Assembly: GCA_021780225.1 (NCBI GenBank)
Contig: JAJXZF010000039.1
Coordinates: forward strand, 1-64,000
Direction of reading: 5' to 3'
DNA length: 64,000 bases
From: Deltaproteobacteria bacterium
Lineage (GTDB): Bacteria > Desulfobacterota > Binatia > Binatales > Binataceae
In this document: piece after piece, positions 1 to 8,531 of the stretch
Numbering within the stretch: position 1 is the first letter of the stretch
How the letters are laid out: every line of letters starts with the position of its first letter
Made by a program: the position numbers and the translations under genes
Notes under the pieces: generated by a model
Seen by the model: only the letters and a program-made list of their open reading frames with translations
Databases searched by the model: none
Told to the model about the DNA's origin: nothing

Positions 1-764
1 CCGGCCGGCTCGGCGTAAGCGGATGGCCCGCGCGCGCCGCCACGCCACTGCTGGCCGCCGGAGCCGCTCTGCAATCGATCGATCTGCTCGCGCGCGGTAT
101 CCAAGCCGGGAATATCCCCGTTACGGACTTCGCCCAATCGCTGGTCTTCCTCGGATGGCTGACCGCGCTTCTGTCGCTCTACCTGATCGTCCGCTTCGGG
201 ATGCCGATGGTGGGCGCGTTTACCGGCCCGCTCGTGTTTTTCGCCGTCGCGGTCGCCGCCGTGACGGCTCAGCCGGGACGTATCGTGATGCCGCACGCGC
301 TGCGCAGCGCCTGGCTGCCCGTGCACGTCACGCTCGCGCTGCTCGGATACGCGCTGTTCGTGCTCGCGGCGGGCGTCAGCGTGGTCTATCTGGTTTATGA
401 AAAACGCCTGAAGGCGAAACGGCCGCTCGACGCCGCCGACGAACGCGCGCCCAGCCTGGAAAAGCTCGATCGGGTCAACTATCAACTGCTCGGCATCGGC
501 TTCCTGATGCTGAGTTTGGCGATCATAACCGGGGCGATCTGGGCCGATGCGACGTGGGGCCACTATTGGTCATGGGAGCCGGAAGAAACCTGGTCGCTGG
601 CGATCTGGATGCTTTACGCCGCCCTGCTCGAATCGCGGCTGGCCGCGGGATGGCGCGGACGGCGAGCGGCGACGCTGACAATCGCGGTCTTCACCGTCCT
701 GGTTGGTTCTTTCGTGGGCGTGAGCCTGCTCGCGCCCGGCAAGCATGGCGGTAATTTCGGTTAG
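1..764 (+). CDS. ccsA: Cytochrome c biogenesis protein CcsA/CcsB-like, 5' partial
   Basis: Integral membrane subunit of the System II heme-delivery complex, which presents heme for covalent attachment to apocytochromes c on the outer face of the membrane. The reading frame is open from the first bases of the window, so the start lies upstream; the ORF-track Met at 201 is internal. Several hydrophobic segments are visible, and the WWD-type heme-handling motif appears as WGHYWSWEPEETWSL near the C-terminus, followed by a final membrane helix. It ends 4 nt before hemA. Linkage of a ccs gene to hemACDB is known from deltaproteobacteria and fits coupling of heme synthesis to cytochrome maturation. 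The family call is firm; the exact paralog name is less certain. Confidence 0.88.
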   Translation, partial: GRLGVSGWPARAATPLLAAGAALQSIDLLARGIQAGNIPVTDFAQSLVFLGWLTALLSLYLIVRFGMPMVGAFTGPLVFFAVAVAAVTAQPGRIVMPHALRSAWLPVHVTLALLGYALFVLAAGVSVVYLVYEKRLKAKRPLDAADERAPSLEKLDRVNYQLLGIGFLMLSLAIITGAIWADATWGHYWSWEPEETWSLAIWMLYAALLESRLAAGWRGRRAATLTIAVFTVLVGSFVGVSLLAPGKHGGNFG

Positions 765-768
765 GGCG

Positions 769-2097
769 ATGCGCGACACGGTCGTAATTCTCGGCGTGAA
801 CCATCGCACGGCCCCGGTCGCCGTGCGCGAACGCCTCGCTTACGCCGAAAGCGACGCCGCCGCCGCGCTGGAACGGCTCCGGCTGCATGCGCCGGCGCTG
901 GGCGAAGCCGCGCTGCTCTCCACCTGCAACCGGGTCGAAATTATCGGCGTAGCCGGCGACGCCGAGCGCGCCTGGGCGGAATCCGTCGCCTTCCTCGCCC
1001 GCGATCGCGAAATCGAGGCCGACGCCTTCGCGCCCGCGCTTTACCGCTATCGCGAGCGCGACGCCGTGCGCCATCTCTTTCGCGTCGGCGCGAGCCTCGA
1101 TTCGCTGGTGGTCGGCGAGCCGCAGATCCTGGGCCAGCTCAAGAACGCGTATGCGCAGGCGGCCGAAACCGGAACCGCCGGCCTGGTGCTGCATCGCGCG
1201 TTCCACAAAGCCTTCGCGGTCGCCAAGCGGGTGCGCAAAACGACCCTGATTGGCCGCGGCTCGGTCTCGGTCGCGTCAACGGCAGTCAATCTGGCGAACA
1301 AAATCTTCGACACGCTCGCCGACAAGACGGTGCTGCTGATGGGCGCGGGCGCGATGGCCGAGCTGACCGCGCGCAATCTTCAACGGCTCGGCGTCCGCTC
1401 CCTGATCGTCGCCAGCCGAACTTTCGATCATGCGGTCGCGCTGGCCCGCGAGCTGGGCGGAACGGCCGCGCCGTTCGACGATTTGCGGCCGTACCTGCGC
1501 CTCGCCGACGTGATCATCGGTTCTCTCGCGGCGTCCCGCACGGTGATCGGGCCGCAGGAATTCGAGGGCGTGATTCGCGAACGGCGCTATCGGCCCGCGC
1601 TGCTGATCGACCTTGGCGTGCCGCGCAATTTCGACGCGCGGCTCAACCAACTCGAGAACGTCTATTTGTACGATATCGACGATTTGAGCGGCGTCGCCGC
1701 CGAATCGCGCGAAGAGCGCGAGCGCGAAGCGGCCAAAGCCGAAACGATCGTCGAGTCCGAAGTCGGTTCGTTCCTTCGCTGGCTCCATGGGCTCGACCTG
1801 GTTCCGGCGATCAAGGACATACGTTCGGGCGTCGAGCAGTTGCGCGATTTCGAGCTGGCGCGCCATCGCGCATGGCTCGCCGCCCTGGAGCCGGCCGAGC
1901 GCGAACGAATCGAGGGGTTGACGCGCGGCCTCGTCAACAAAATCCTTCATCGCATCCTTTCCGGCCTGCGCGAGGGCGGCGCGGCCGCGCCCAACGGCGT
2001 GTACACGGCCGAAATCGCCCGCCGCCTGCTCGCGCCGGATACGCTGGCGGACGGCCTGCTCGACGACGCCGCGGACGACGGCGACGACGAGCCATGA
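769..2097 (+). CDS. hemA: Glutamyl-tRNA reductase
   Basis: Reduces glutamyl-tRNA to glutamate-1-semialdehyde with NADPH, the first committed step of C5-pathway tetrapyrrole synthesis. Near the N-terminus are NHRTAPVAVRERL and the nucleophile motif STCNRVE, followed by GEPQILGQ, a Rossmann dinucleotide motif (LLMGAGAMAE) and a C-terminal dimerisation helix region. About 442 residues is normal for the family. I chose the ATG at 769, because MRDTVVILGVNHR matches the usual N-terminus; the ORF-track start at 745 would overlap ccsA. It is second in the ccsA-hemA-hemC-cobA/hemD-hemB run. No regulatory element is visible in front of it. Confidence 0.96.
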   Translation: MRDTVVILGVNHRTAPVAVRERLAYAESDAAAALERLRLHAPALGEAALLSTCNRVEIIGVAGDAERAWAESVAFLARDREIEADAFAPALYRYRERDAVRHLFRVGASLDSLVVGEPQILGQLKNAYAQAAETGTAGLVLHRAFHKAFAVAKRVRKTTLIGRGSVSVASTAVNLANKIFDTLADKTVLLMGAGAMAELTARNLQRLGVRSLIVASRTFDHAVALARELGGTAAPFDDLRPYLRLADVIIGSLAASRTVIGPQEFEGVIRERRYRPALLIDLGVPRNFDARLNQLENVYLYDIDDLSGVAAESREEREREAAKAETIVESEVGSFLRWLHGLDLVPAIKDIRSGVEQLRDFELARHRAWLAALEPAERERIEGLTRGLVNKILHRILSGLREGGAAAPNGVYTAEIARRLLAPDTLADGLLDDAADDGDDEP

Positions 2098-2116
2098 CCC
2101 GCCGCGCGGACCGATC

Positions 2117-3085
2117 ATGATCGCAAAACTCAGAATCGGTTCGCGTCCGAGCGCGCTCGCGCTCGCGCAAACCGCGATCGTCGCCGGGCGGATTCGCGCG
2201 GCGGCGCCGGGCCTCGTGATCGAAATCGCGCCGATCAGCACCTCCGGCGACAAATTGACCTCGGCGTCGCTGGCGCAAATCGGCGGCAAGGGATTGTTCA
2301 TCCGCGAGTTGGAGCAGGCGTTGGCCGGCGGGCGAATCGATCTGGCGGTTCATTCGATGAAAGACCTGCCGGCGGCGACCGCGCCGGGTTTTCGTCTCGC
2401 CGCGGTTCCGCGGCGCGAGAACCCGCGCGACGCGCTGTTGGCGCGCAGCGGCGCCGGATGGAGTTCATTGCCGCACGGCGCGCGGCTCGGCACCGCCTCG
2501 GCCCGGCGGCGCCTGATGGCGCTGCGGGCGCGGCCGGACCTGCATATTCTGCCGCTGCGCGGAAACGTCGATACGCGGCTGGGAAAACTCGCCGGCGGCG
2601 AATTCGACGCGATCATTCTCGCGATGGCGGGATTGGCGCGGCTCGGCCGGCTCGAAGAGTTGCGCACGGGCGGCGAAATCACGGTGGGCGAATTGGATGA
2701 TCGAACGTTTGTGCCGTCGGGCGGTCAGGGCGCGCTGGCGCTGGAAGCCTTCGGCGACGGCCCGCTCGCCGGCTCGGCGGAAATCGAAGCCGCGGTCGCC
2801 GCGCTCGACGACCCGCAGGCGCGCGCCGAAACCACCGCCGAACGCGCCTTGCTGGCCGCGCTCGGAGCCTCGTGCGTGTCGCCGATCGGCGTCCATGCGC
2901 GGGCGAGTCGCGATACGCTCGCGATCGACGCGATTCTGTTCAGCGCCGACGGCGCAAGCAGCCTCGCGGAGGCGGCCGAGACGCGCTGGCGATTTGGCGA
3001 CCTTCAGACAGCCGCGAATCTGGGCCGGGAAACAGGCGAACTTTTACTCGCGCGCGGCGCCCGCGACCTTATCGGCGGCGCGTAG
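2117..3085 (+). CDS. hemC: Hydroxymethylbilane synthase (porphobilinogen deaminase)
   Basis: Polymerises four porphobilinogens into hydroxymethylbilane in the cytoplasm. Diagnostic segments are the N-terminal RIGSRPSALALAQT, the catalytic loop VHSMKDLP, and LGASCVSPIGV, whose Cys carries the dipyrromethane cofactor. At 322 residues it is slightly longer than the usual 305-315. It begins 19 nt after hemA and is followed 40 nt later by the cobA-hemD fusion that uses its product, so the three are very likely co-transcribed. Confidence 0.96.
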   Translation: MIAKLRIGSRPSALALAQTAIVAGRIRAAAPGLVIEIAPISTSGDKLTSASLAQIGGKGLFIRELEQALAGGRIDLAVHSMKDLPAATAPGFRLAAVPRRENPRDALLARSGAGWSSLPHGARLGTASARRRLMALRARPDLHILPLRGNVDTRLGKLAGGEFDAIILAMAGLARLGRLEELRTGGEITVGELDDRTFVPSGGQGALALEAFGDGPLAGSAEIEAAVAALDDPQARAETTAERALLAALGASCVSPIGVHARASRDTLAIDAILFSADGASSLAEAAETRWRFGDLQTAANLGRETGELLLARGARDLIGGA

Positions 3086-3125
3086 CCGGGCCGCATCGAG
3101 GCCGCGGCGCTGCTAAACTGAAATT

Positions 3126-4664
3126 GTGAGCGGCAAGGTTTTTCTGGTCGGCGCCGGGCCCGGAGCGCCGGATTTGATTACGCTGCGCGCGGCCGGCGCG
3201 CTGCGCGCCGCCGAAGTGGTCGTTTACGATTTTCTTGCCGGCCCCGAAATTCTCAAATTCGCGCCGCTCTCCGCGGAACTGATTTATGCCGGAAAACGCG
3301 GCGGCGGCGAGCGCGCCGCGGAGCAGAGCGAGATCAATCGAATCCTGATCGAGCGCGCACGCGCGGGAAGACGCGTGGTGCGGTTGAAGGGCGGCGATCC
3401 ATTTATCTTCGGGCGCGGCGGCGAGGAATGCGCGGCGCTGCGGGCGGCCGGAATCGATTACGAAATCATTCCCGGCGTGACCTCGGCGATCGCCGCTCCG
3501 GCCTTCGCCGGAATTCCGCTGACCCATCGCGAGCGCGGCTCATTCGTCGTCTTCGCCACCGGCCATCACGACGCCGCCAAGGACGGCGAGTCCGCCGTGC
3601 CGTGGGAAGCGCTGGCGCGCGCGGCGCACGGCCGCGGCACGATCGTGATGTTGATGGCGACCGGGCGGCTGAAAGAAATCCTGGCGCGGATGGCGTCGGG
3701 CGGGATGCCGCCCGAAACGCCGGCCGCCGCGATTCAATGGGGCGCGACCGCCGCGCAGCGCACGGTTTTCGGCACGCTCGAGAATCTTCCGGACGCGGCC
3801 GGCCGCGCCGGAATCGGCGCGCCCGCCGTGATCGTCGTCGGCGAATGCGCCGCGCTCGGGCGCGAGCTGGCCTGGGTCGAGCGGATGCCGCTGTTCGGGC
3901 GGCGCATTCTGGTGACCCGCGCCGCGGAACGCGCCGGAGAATTCGCGGCGCGATTGCGGGCGCTCGGCGCGGAAGCGATCGAATTCGCGACGATCGCGAC
4001 CGCGCCGCCGTCAAGCCACGGCGCGCTCGATCGGGCGATCGCGGAAATCGAGTCATTCGACTGGGTCGTCTTCACAAGCGCGCAGGGAGTCGCGAGTTTT
4101 TTCGCGCGGATGCGCGAGCGGGGGCGCGATATCCGCGCGCTGAGCCGCGCGGCGCTGGCCGCGATCGGACCCGCCACCGCGGCGCGGCTCGGGGAATACG
4201 CGCTGAACGTCGCGGCGACGCCGCACGAGTATCGGGCGGAGGCGTTGGTCGAAGCGATCGGCGCCGCGCGCATCGCCGGCGCGCGCATCCTGATTCCACG
4301 CGCCGAAGCCGCGCGCGAAGTCCTGCCTGAAACGCTGCGCGAACTCGGCGCCCGCGAGGTCGTGGTCGCGCCCGCTTATCGCACGATACGGCCGCATCGC
4401 GAGGAGTCGGACCGGATCGCCGCGATGCTGAACGACGGCGCGATCGATCTCGCCGCCTTCACCAGCTCGAGCACGGTGGACAATTTCGTCGCGATCGTCG
4501 GCGCGGAGGCCGCGCGGCGGGCGAAAGCCGCCGTGATCGGGCCGATCACCGCCGCGACCGCCCGCGCTTGCGGACTGGAGATTGCGGTCGAGGCCGCGCA
4601 ATACACGATCGACGGCCTCGCCGGCGCGATCGCCGGATGGTTCGCCGGAGCGCCGCGGCGCTGA
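3126..4664 (+). CDS. cobA-hemD: Uroporphyrinogen-III C-methyltransferase / uroporphyrinogen-III synthase fusion
   Basis: Two-domain enzyme. The C-terminal half (roughly residues 255-510) is HemD, which cyclises hydroxymethylbilane to uroporphyrinogen III. The N-terminal half (1-250) is an SAM-dependent uroporphyrinogen methyltransferase that sends the product towards siroheme and cobalamin. Visible SUMT motifs are VGAGPGAPDLITLRA, RLKGGDPFIFGRGGEE and PGVTSAIAAPAFAGIPLTHR; the HemD part shows FTSAQGV and FTSSSTV. The GTG at 3126 gives the standard start next to VFLVGAGPG. The fusion is the usual form in this operon type. No separate siroheme oxidase/ferrochelatase gene is visible nearby. Confidence 0.95.
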   Translation: MSGKVFLVGAGPGAPDLITLRAAGALRAAEVVVYDFLAGPEILKFAPLSAELIYAGKRGGGERAAEQSEINRILIERARAGRRVVRLKGGDPFIFGRGGEECAALRAAGIDYEIIPGVTSAIAAPAFAGIPLTHRERGSFVVFATGHHDAAKDGESAVPWEALARAAHGRGTIVMLMATGRLKEILARMASGGMPPETPAAAIQWGATAAQRTVFGTLENLPDAAGRAGIGAPAVIVVGECAALGRELAWVERMPLFGRRILVTRAAERAGEFAARLRALGAEAIEFATIATAPPSSHGALDRAIAEIESFDWVVFTSAQGVASFFARMRERGRDIRALSRAALAAIGPATAARLGEYALNVAATPHEYRAEALVEAIGAARIAGARILIPRAEAAREVLPETLRELGAREVVVAPAYRTIRPHREESDRIAAMLNDGAIDLAAFTSSSTVDNFVAIVGAEAARRAKAAVIGPITAATARACGLEIAVEAAQYTIDGLAGAIAGWFAGAPRR

Positions 4665-4745
4665 GCGGTTGCGCGCCGCCCCGCCGCGGTATCATCTATA
4701 TTCAGGCAGGGCGGCGATCCGAAAAGCCGCCGGGAGAGAACGCCG

Positions 4746-5717
4746 ATGGGATTTCCGACCAATCGTCCGCGCCGGATGCGGCGCACCGAAACGCTGCGCC
4801 GGATGGTGCGCGAGACGCGGCTGGGAGCCGACGATTTTATTCAGCCGTTTTTCGTCTGCCCCGGACGCGACGTGACGAAACCGGTCGGCGCGATGCCGGG
4901 CGTGGCGCAGATGTCGGTCGACAACGTGGTGCGGGCGGCGCGCGAAACCTGGGCGGCCGGCGTCCCGGCGGTGATTCTATTCGGCATCCCGGCGCGCAAG
5001 GATGCGACCGGCAGCGAAGCCTGGAACGACCACGGCGAAGTTCAGCGCGCGATCCGCGAAATCAAGGAGCAGGTTCCCGGCCTCGCGATCGTGACCGACG
5101 TCTGCATGTGCGAGTACACCGACCACGGCCATTGCGGAATCGTCAAGAACGGCGGCGTCGACAATGACGCCACGCTCGATTTGCTGGTGCGCGAAGCGCT
5201 GTCGCACGCGCGGGCGGGCGCGGATATCGTCGCCCCGTCGGACATGATGGACGGCAGAGTCGGCGCAATCCGCGCGGCGCTTGATGAAGAAGGTTTCGCC
5301 GACGTTGCGATCATGGCCTATTCGGCGAAATTCGCGTCGGCGTTTTACGGACCATTTCGCGAGGCGGCGGAATCGGCGCCGCAGTTCGGCGACCGCCGCT
5401 CGTACCAGATGGATCCGCCGAACGGCGACGAAGCGATGCGCGAAGTGGCGCTCGATCTCGAAGAGGGCGCGGATATCGTGATGGTCAAACCGGCGCTGCC
5501 CTATCTCGACCTGATTTACCGCGTGAAGCACGAATTCAACGCGCCCGTCGCGGCCTATAACGTCTCCGGCGAGTACGCGATGATCCGCGCGGCGGGAATC
5601 AATGGCTGGCTCGACGAGGAGCGCGCGACGCTAGAGGCGCTGACGGCGATCAAACGCGCTGGCGCGGACTTGATTATCACCTACTTCGCCACCGGCGTGG
5701 CCAAACGCCTGCGCTAG
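4746..5717 (+). CDS. hemB: Delta-aminolevulinic acid dehydratase (porphobilinogen synthase)
   Basis: Condenses two 5-aminolevulinate molecules into porphobilinogen. The Schiff-base lysines lie in [14 protein letters not shown] and [11 protein letters not shown]. The segment [14 protein letters not shown] carries the three Cys ligands of the zinc-dependent class rather than the Asp-rich magnesium class. The N-terminus [21 protein letters not shown] is typical and the length of 323 residues is standard. A purine-rich ribosome site (GGGAGAG) precedes the ATG. It is the last gene of the heme operon; 81 nt separate it from cobA-hemD, enough for a secondary promoter, but none is clear. Confidence 0.97.
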   Translation: MGFPTNRPRRMRRTETLRRMVRETRLGADDFIQPFFVCPGRDVTKPVGAMPGVAQMSVDNVVRAARETWAAGVPAVILFGIPARKDATGSEAWNDHGEVQRAIREIKEQVPGLAIVTDVCMCEYTDHGHCGIVKNGGVDNDATLDLLVREALSHARAGADIVAPSDMMDGRVGAIRAALDEEGFADVAIMAYSAKFASAFYGPFREAAESAPQFGDRRSYQMDPPNGDEAMREVALDLEEGADIVMVKPALPYLDLIYRVKHEFNAPVAAYNVSGEYAMIRAAGINGWLDEERATLEALTAIKRAGADLIITYFATGVAKRLR

Positions 5718-5768
5718 CGTGGCGTCCCGCAAATAAGTTTACACTCCGCGTCTGTCTTGCGCTCGGCG

Positions 5769-5838
5769 TGGATGCCCGGATCAAGTCCGGGCATGACCAC
5801 CTCCGTTCGTCATGGCCAGGCCCAGACCCGGCAATCCA
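5769..5838. repeat. Head-to-head pair of REP/BIME-like palindromic units (copy 1)
   Basis: The first unit (5769-5797) reads TGGATGCCCGGATCAAGTCC and ends in CATGAC; it contains a perfect 9-bp stem ATGCCCGGA/TCCGGGCAT with loop TCAAG. The second unit (5809-5838) is a degenerate copy in the opposite orientation, starting GTCATGG and ending AATCCA, after an 11-nt spacer. The same paired arrangement recurs at 43724-43810, so this is a dispersed family. No REP-associated transposase is visible in the window. Confidence 0.75.
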
Positions 5839-5925
5839 TCCCTTGCTGCCCTGCGGTGGGCAACCAGCGTGCCGAGCTGATCAGGCGTCAGGTGGAAGCT
5901 ATTTGCGCTTGGCGGGCGGTTCCAC

Positions 5926-6024
5926 ATTCTTCGTCGCATCCTTCGCCGCGCTCAGGACCGGCCCAGAATGACATGGTGAAGCGTTTTGGTTGTCATTCTG
6001 AGCGAGGCCGCCGAGCGAAGAATC
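5926..6024. repeat. Inverted pair of GTCATTCTGAG...GAAGAAT repeats
   Basis: Copy A (5926-5972) runs from ATTCTTCG to CAGAATGAC. Copy B (5992-6024) runs from GTCATTCTGAG to CGAAGAAT on the same strand, so the two are inverted relative to one another with a 19-nt spacer. Their ends match closely, while copy A is about 15 nt longer in the middle. This sequence type resembles short dispersed repeats seen in many environmental bacterial genomes. A transcript could fold the pair into a long hairpin. Confidence 0.65.
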
Positions 6025-6120
6025 CCGCGTCGCCGTGATTCTTTTGTAAAGGTTTCGACGGGACGCCACGCTGGCGCTTCGTAAAGCGATTGCGGCCGGC
6101 GGCGAGCCGGCCGTGCGAAG

Positions 6121-6891
6121 TCAGGAGCGGGGACGGCGGTTGGCCTCGTACCACGGACGCATCGCGGCGAGCGCGCGGCGCTGATGGTAGGCGAGTTCGT
6201 CGGGCGGATAGCGATGCTCGGGGCCAAGCACGCAGGCCGCGCGCGCGTCGCATCGCGGCGCACATCGCGGTTCGTTTTCGACTCTGAATTCAAGACATCG
6301 CGGCACGTCCCATCCGGCGGGATTAGCGACGGCGCCGGCCGGACACGCGGAGATGCAGGTACGCGCGCTACATTCCGGACACGGATCGAAACCGAGCGCC
6401 GGGCCGGGCGCGTCGATTGCGGCGTCAACGATCAGCGCGGCGCGGAACGCGATCCACGGGCCGAACGTCGGATTGACCACAACGCCCAGCAGGCTTGGTC
6501 CGGCGATTCCGGCGAGTTTGCCGAGCTCCATGAAATTGAGAGTCGCGCCGCTGCTCATAAATGGATAAACGGGAGCGCAATCGACCCCGGCGGACGCCGC
6601 GAGCGGCAGCATCGCGTCTTCGACGACGCGGCGCGTGAAATCGTCGAGCGGATTCGGCCGCTCGTTCCATCCGGGATGCGCGCCGGTCCAGCGGTTGAAG
6701 GCCCGCCAGAAATCGCCGCCGCCGTTGGCGATCGCGATTATCGACCGGTTCGTGAAGGAACCGCCGAACGCCGCGCTCCGATACGCCGCGCCGACGGCGG
6801 CGTCATAGCGCGGCGCGGGAATCGCCGCGATCAGATTCAGGCCGAAGGGCGCGGCGGCCGCGCGGATTTCCCGCAGCAGATCGGCGCTCAT
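6121..6891 (-). CDS. QueG-like 4Fe-4S iron-sulfur protein
   Basis: Cytosolic iron-sulfur protein related to the epoxyqueuosine reductase/reductive dehalogenase superfamily. A first cluster motif is clear at CPECSARTCISACPAGAV (CxxCx4CxxxCP) around residues 170-187, and further Cys occur in CAPRCDARAAC. The N-terminal half resembles the QueG substrate domain, but the protein is short (256 residues against about 350-380). I therefore do not assign queuosine synthesis. Its ATG overlaps the stop of the upstream thioesterase (ATGA), indicating translational coupling. The true substrate is unknown. Confidence 0.6.
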   Translation of the reverse strand: MSADLLREIRAAAAPFGLNLIAAIPAPRYDAAVGAAYRSAAFGGSFTNRSIIAIANGGGDFWRAFNRWTGAHPGWNERPNPLDDFTRRVVEDAMLPLAASAGVDCAPVYPFMSSGATLNFMELGKLAGIAGPSLLGVVVNPTFGPWIAFRAALIVDAAIDAPGPALGFDPCPECSARTCISACPAGAVANPAGWDVPRCLEFRVENEPRCAPRCDARAACVLGPEHRYPPDELAYHQRRALAAMRPWYEANRRPRS

Positions 6892-7301
6892 GCGATTTTG
6901 TAGGTCACGACCGCATCGGCGACGAGCGCGCCGCGCGCGTCGTGGATTTCGACCGCGATACTCGCCACGCGGCGGCCCTTGCCGCGAACCCGCGCGCGGG
7001 CGACGAGATCGCTTTGAACGCCCGGCGCGACGTAGTTGACGGTCATCGAGATCGTCGCGCTGCGCCGCGTCTCCGGCATCGTCCAGATCGCGGCGCAGGC
7101 GGCGAAATCGGCGAGCGCGGCGATCGCACCGCCGTGGATCGGCACGCCGGGGCCGCCGTCGTTGAGCAAGCTCAGCGCGAACGGCATCCGCACAACGGCT
7201 TCGCCGCCACCGGCGGTCTCGACGCGAAGTCCGAGGATTTTGGAAAATGGCGCGGCCTCGAGCGAGGCGAGCGCGGGATATCGATCATGCGGCGCGCCCA
7301 T
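6888..7301 (-). CDS. PaaI-family hotdog thioesterase
   Basis: Single hotdog-fold protein expected to hydrolyse an acyl- or aryl-CoA thioester. The signature HGGAIAALADFAACAAIW, with its conserved His-Gly-Gly, lies mid-protein, and the strand ISMTVNYVAPG follows as in PaaI/YdiI relatives. The length of 137 residues is normal. It overlaps the next gene by 4 nt and lies 6 nt after the LOG-like gene, so the four genes 6121-8530 form one tight unit. The substrate cannot be inferred. Confidence 0.82.
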   Translation of the reverse strand: MGAPHDRYPALASLEAAPFSKILGLRVETAGGGEAVVRMPFALSLLNDGGPGVPIHGGAIAALADFAACAAIWTMPETRRSATISMTVNYVAPGVQSDLVARARVRGKGRRVASIAVEIHDARGALVADAVVTYKIA

Positions 7302-7307
7302 GGGCGA

Positions 7308-7784
7308 TCAGCTCCCGCGCGCGGCGATGGCGTCGAGCGCGATCGCGACCGCGTCAATCGGAGACTCGGCGATTGTCACGCCGGCGATGTCGCGCCATCC
7401 GCCGAGCGCGACGACCGGCCGGCGGATGGTAAGCGCGAGCGCGATTTCCGACAACGTGCCGGTTTCGCCAGGCAACGCGATCACGGCGTCGGCGCTGGCG
7501 ACGACGATCAGGTTGCGCGCATGGCCCATCCCGGTCGCGACGGCGATCTCGATATGCGGGTTGGCGGCGGCGCGGTCGTAGCCCGGCAGGATGCCGATCG
7601 TGACCCCGCCGGCGGTGCGCGCGCCGCGGGCCGCCGCTTCCATCACGCCGCCCATCCCGCCGCATACCAGCGCCGCGTCGCGTTGCGCGATCGCCTGTCC
7701 GGTCGCGAAAGCGAGCCGCGCGACCGCGTCGCTGGCGGCGCTGCCGCCGATCACCGCGATTGACCGCCGCGGCGCCATCGTCAA
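7308..7784 (-). CDS. TIGR00725/LOG-like Rossmann protein
   Basis: Member of the lysine-decarboxylase-like/LOG superfamily, which includes cytokinin-riboside 5'-monophosphate phosphoribohydrolases and many uncharacterised nucleotide-binding proteins. The motifs CGGMGGVMEAAARG and LPGETGTLSEIALAL correspond to the conserved GGxxGxM and PGxxGTxxE signatures. At 158 residues it matches the short TIGR00725 type. Its ATG overlaps the stop of the upstream HAD gene by 4 nt. The biochemical substrate is not known. Confidence 0.8.
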   Translation of the reverse strand: MTMAPRRSIAVIGGSAASDAVARLAFATGQAIAQRDAALVCGGMGGVMEAAARGARTAGGVTIGILPGYDRAAANPHIEIAVATGMGHARNLIVVASADAVIALPGETGTLSEIALALTIRRPVVALGGWRDIAGVTIAESPIDAVAIALDAIAARGS

Positions 7785-8530
7785 ACTCCCAATATCGCAG
7801 GCAATTCGGCCAAATCGCCGATTACAATGTCCGGTTCCGGCACGCCTTCAGGCAGCGATGCGGCGCCTTTGCTGATCCACGCGGTGCGCATCCCGGCTTC
7901 GCGCGGACCTTTGACGTCTTCGCGCGGCGTATCGCCGACGAACAATACCTCGGACGCGTCGAGGCGCATCATTTCGAGGATCCGCCGATAGATTTGCGGG
8001 TTCGGTTTCCGCAGTCCCACTTCGGCGGAAATGATCACGGCCTCGAAAAGATGCGCGACGCCGGTGTCGCCGAGCACTTCGCGGCCGCACTGCGCGTCGT
8101 CAAAATTCGACAGCAGGCCGAGCCGATAATGGGAAGCCAGTTGGCGCACCGCCGCAGTCCGCGGGGCGGGCGCCCAAGTGACCGCGCGCACGCCATCCAT
8201 GTGGACGCGGGTGATTTCCTCGGCCAGCGCGCGAATTGCGCCGCCGGCCGTCGGCGCGAGCCGATTCATCGTGCGAATAAAACGCTCCGAGCAGGTAATT
8301 TCAACGCCGTCGCGTTCGCGTTCGGCGTGAATCTCTTCAAGCACGCCGCGATACACTTCGAGAAACCGCTGGAGGTCGAAGCGATCCTTGAGCCGGCGTT
8401 CCAGGGTCGGGATGACCCACGGAATCGTCGTGTGAACCTGCCGCCCGTCAAGCTCCATCAGCGGCAGCCGATCCGGCTCCCACTTGACGATCGTGTCGAA
8501 AAGGTCGAAAACGACGGCCCGAAAATTCAT
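7781..8530 (-). CDS. HAD-superfamily hydrolase
   Basis: Cytosolic phosphatase/dehalogenase-type hydrolase. HAD motif I is VFDLFDTIV (nucleophile Asp; the acid/base Asp sits at DTI), motif II LLSNFDD, motif III KPNPQIY and motif IV FVGDTPREDVKG. A helical cap of about 110 residues follows motif I. It is 249 residues long. The DLFDT variant of motif I occurs in both haloacid dehalogenase and phosphatase branches, so the substrate stays open. It is the first gene of the coupled set HAD-LOG-thioesterase-QueG-like. Confidence 0.83.
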   Translation of the reverse strand: MNFRAVVFDLFDTIVKWEPDRLPLMELDGRQVHTTIPWVIPTLERRLKDRFDLQRFLEVYRGVLEEIHAERERDGVEITCSERFIRTMNRLAPTAGGAIRALAEEITRVHMDGVRAVTWAPAPRTAAVRQLASHYRLGLLSNFDDAQCGREVLGDTGVAHLFEAVIISAEVGLRKPNPQIYRRILEMMRLDASEVLFVGDTPREDVKGPREAGMRTAWISKGAASLPEGVPEPDIVIGDLAELPAILGV

Positions 8531-8531
8531 C

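Larger units (their letters stand above)
5718..6120. other. Gene-free convergent intergenic region with repeats
   Basis: Four hundred bases between the ends of hemB (+) and the QueG-like gene (-). No ORF here has family resemblance. It holds a head-to-head pair of palindromic repeat units followed by a second, unrelated inverted pair, listed separately. No clear rho-independent terminator with a T-run was found, so the repeats may help end transcription from both sides. Confidence 0.7.

Noticed and set aside
6121-6891. Assigning QueG (epoxyqueuosine reductase)
   Set aside because: The protein is about 100 residues too short and has a different second Cys set, so only a QueG-like iron-sulfur label is justified.
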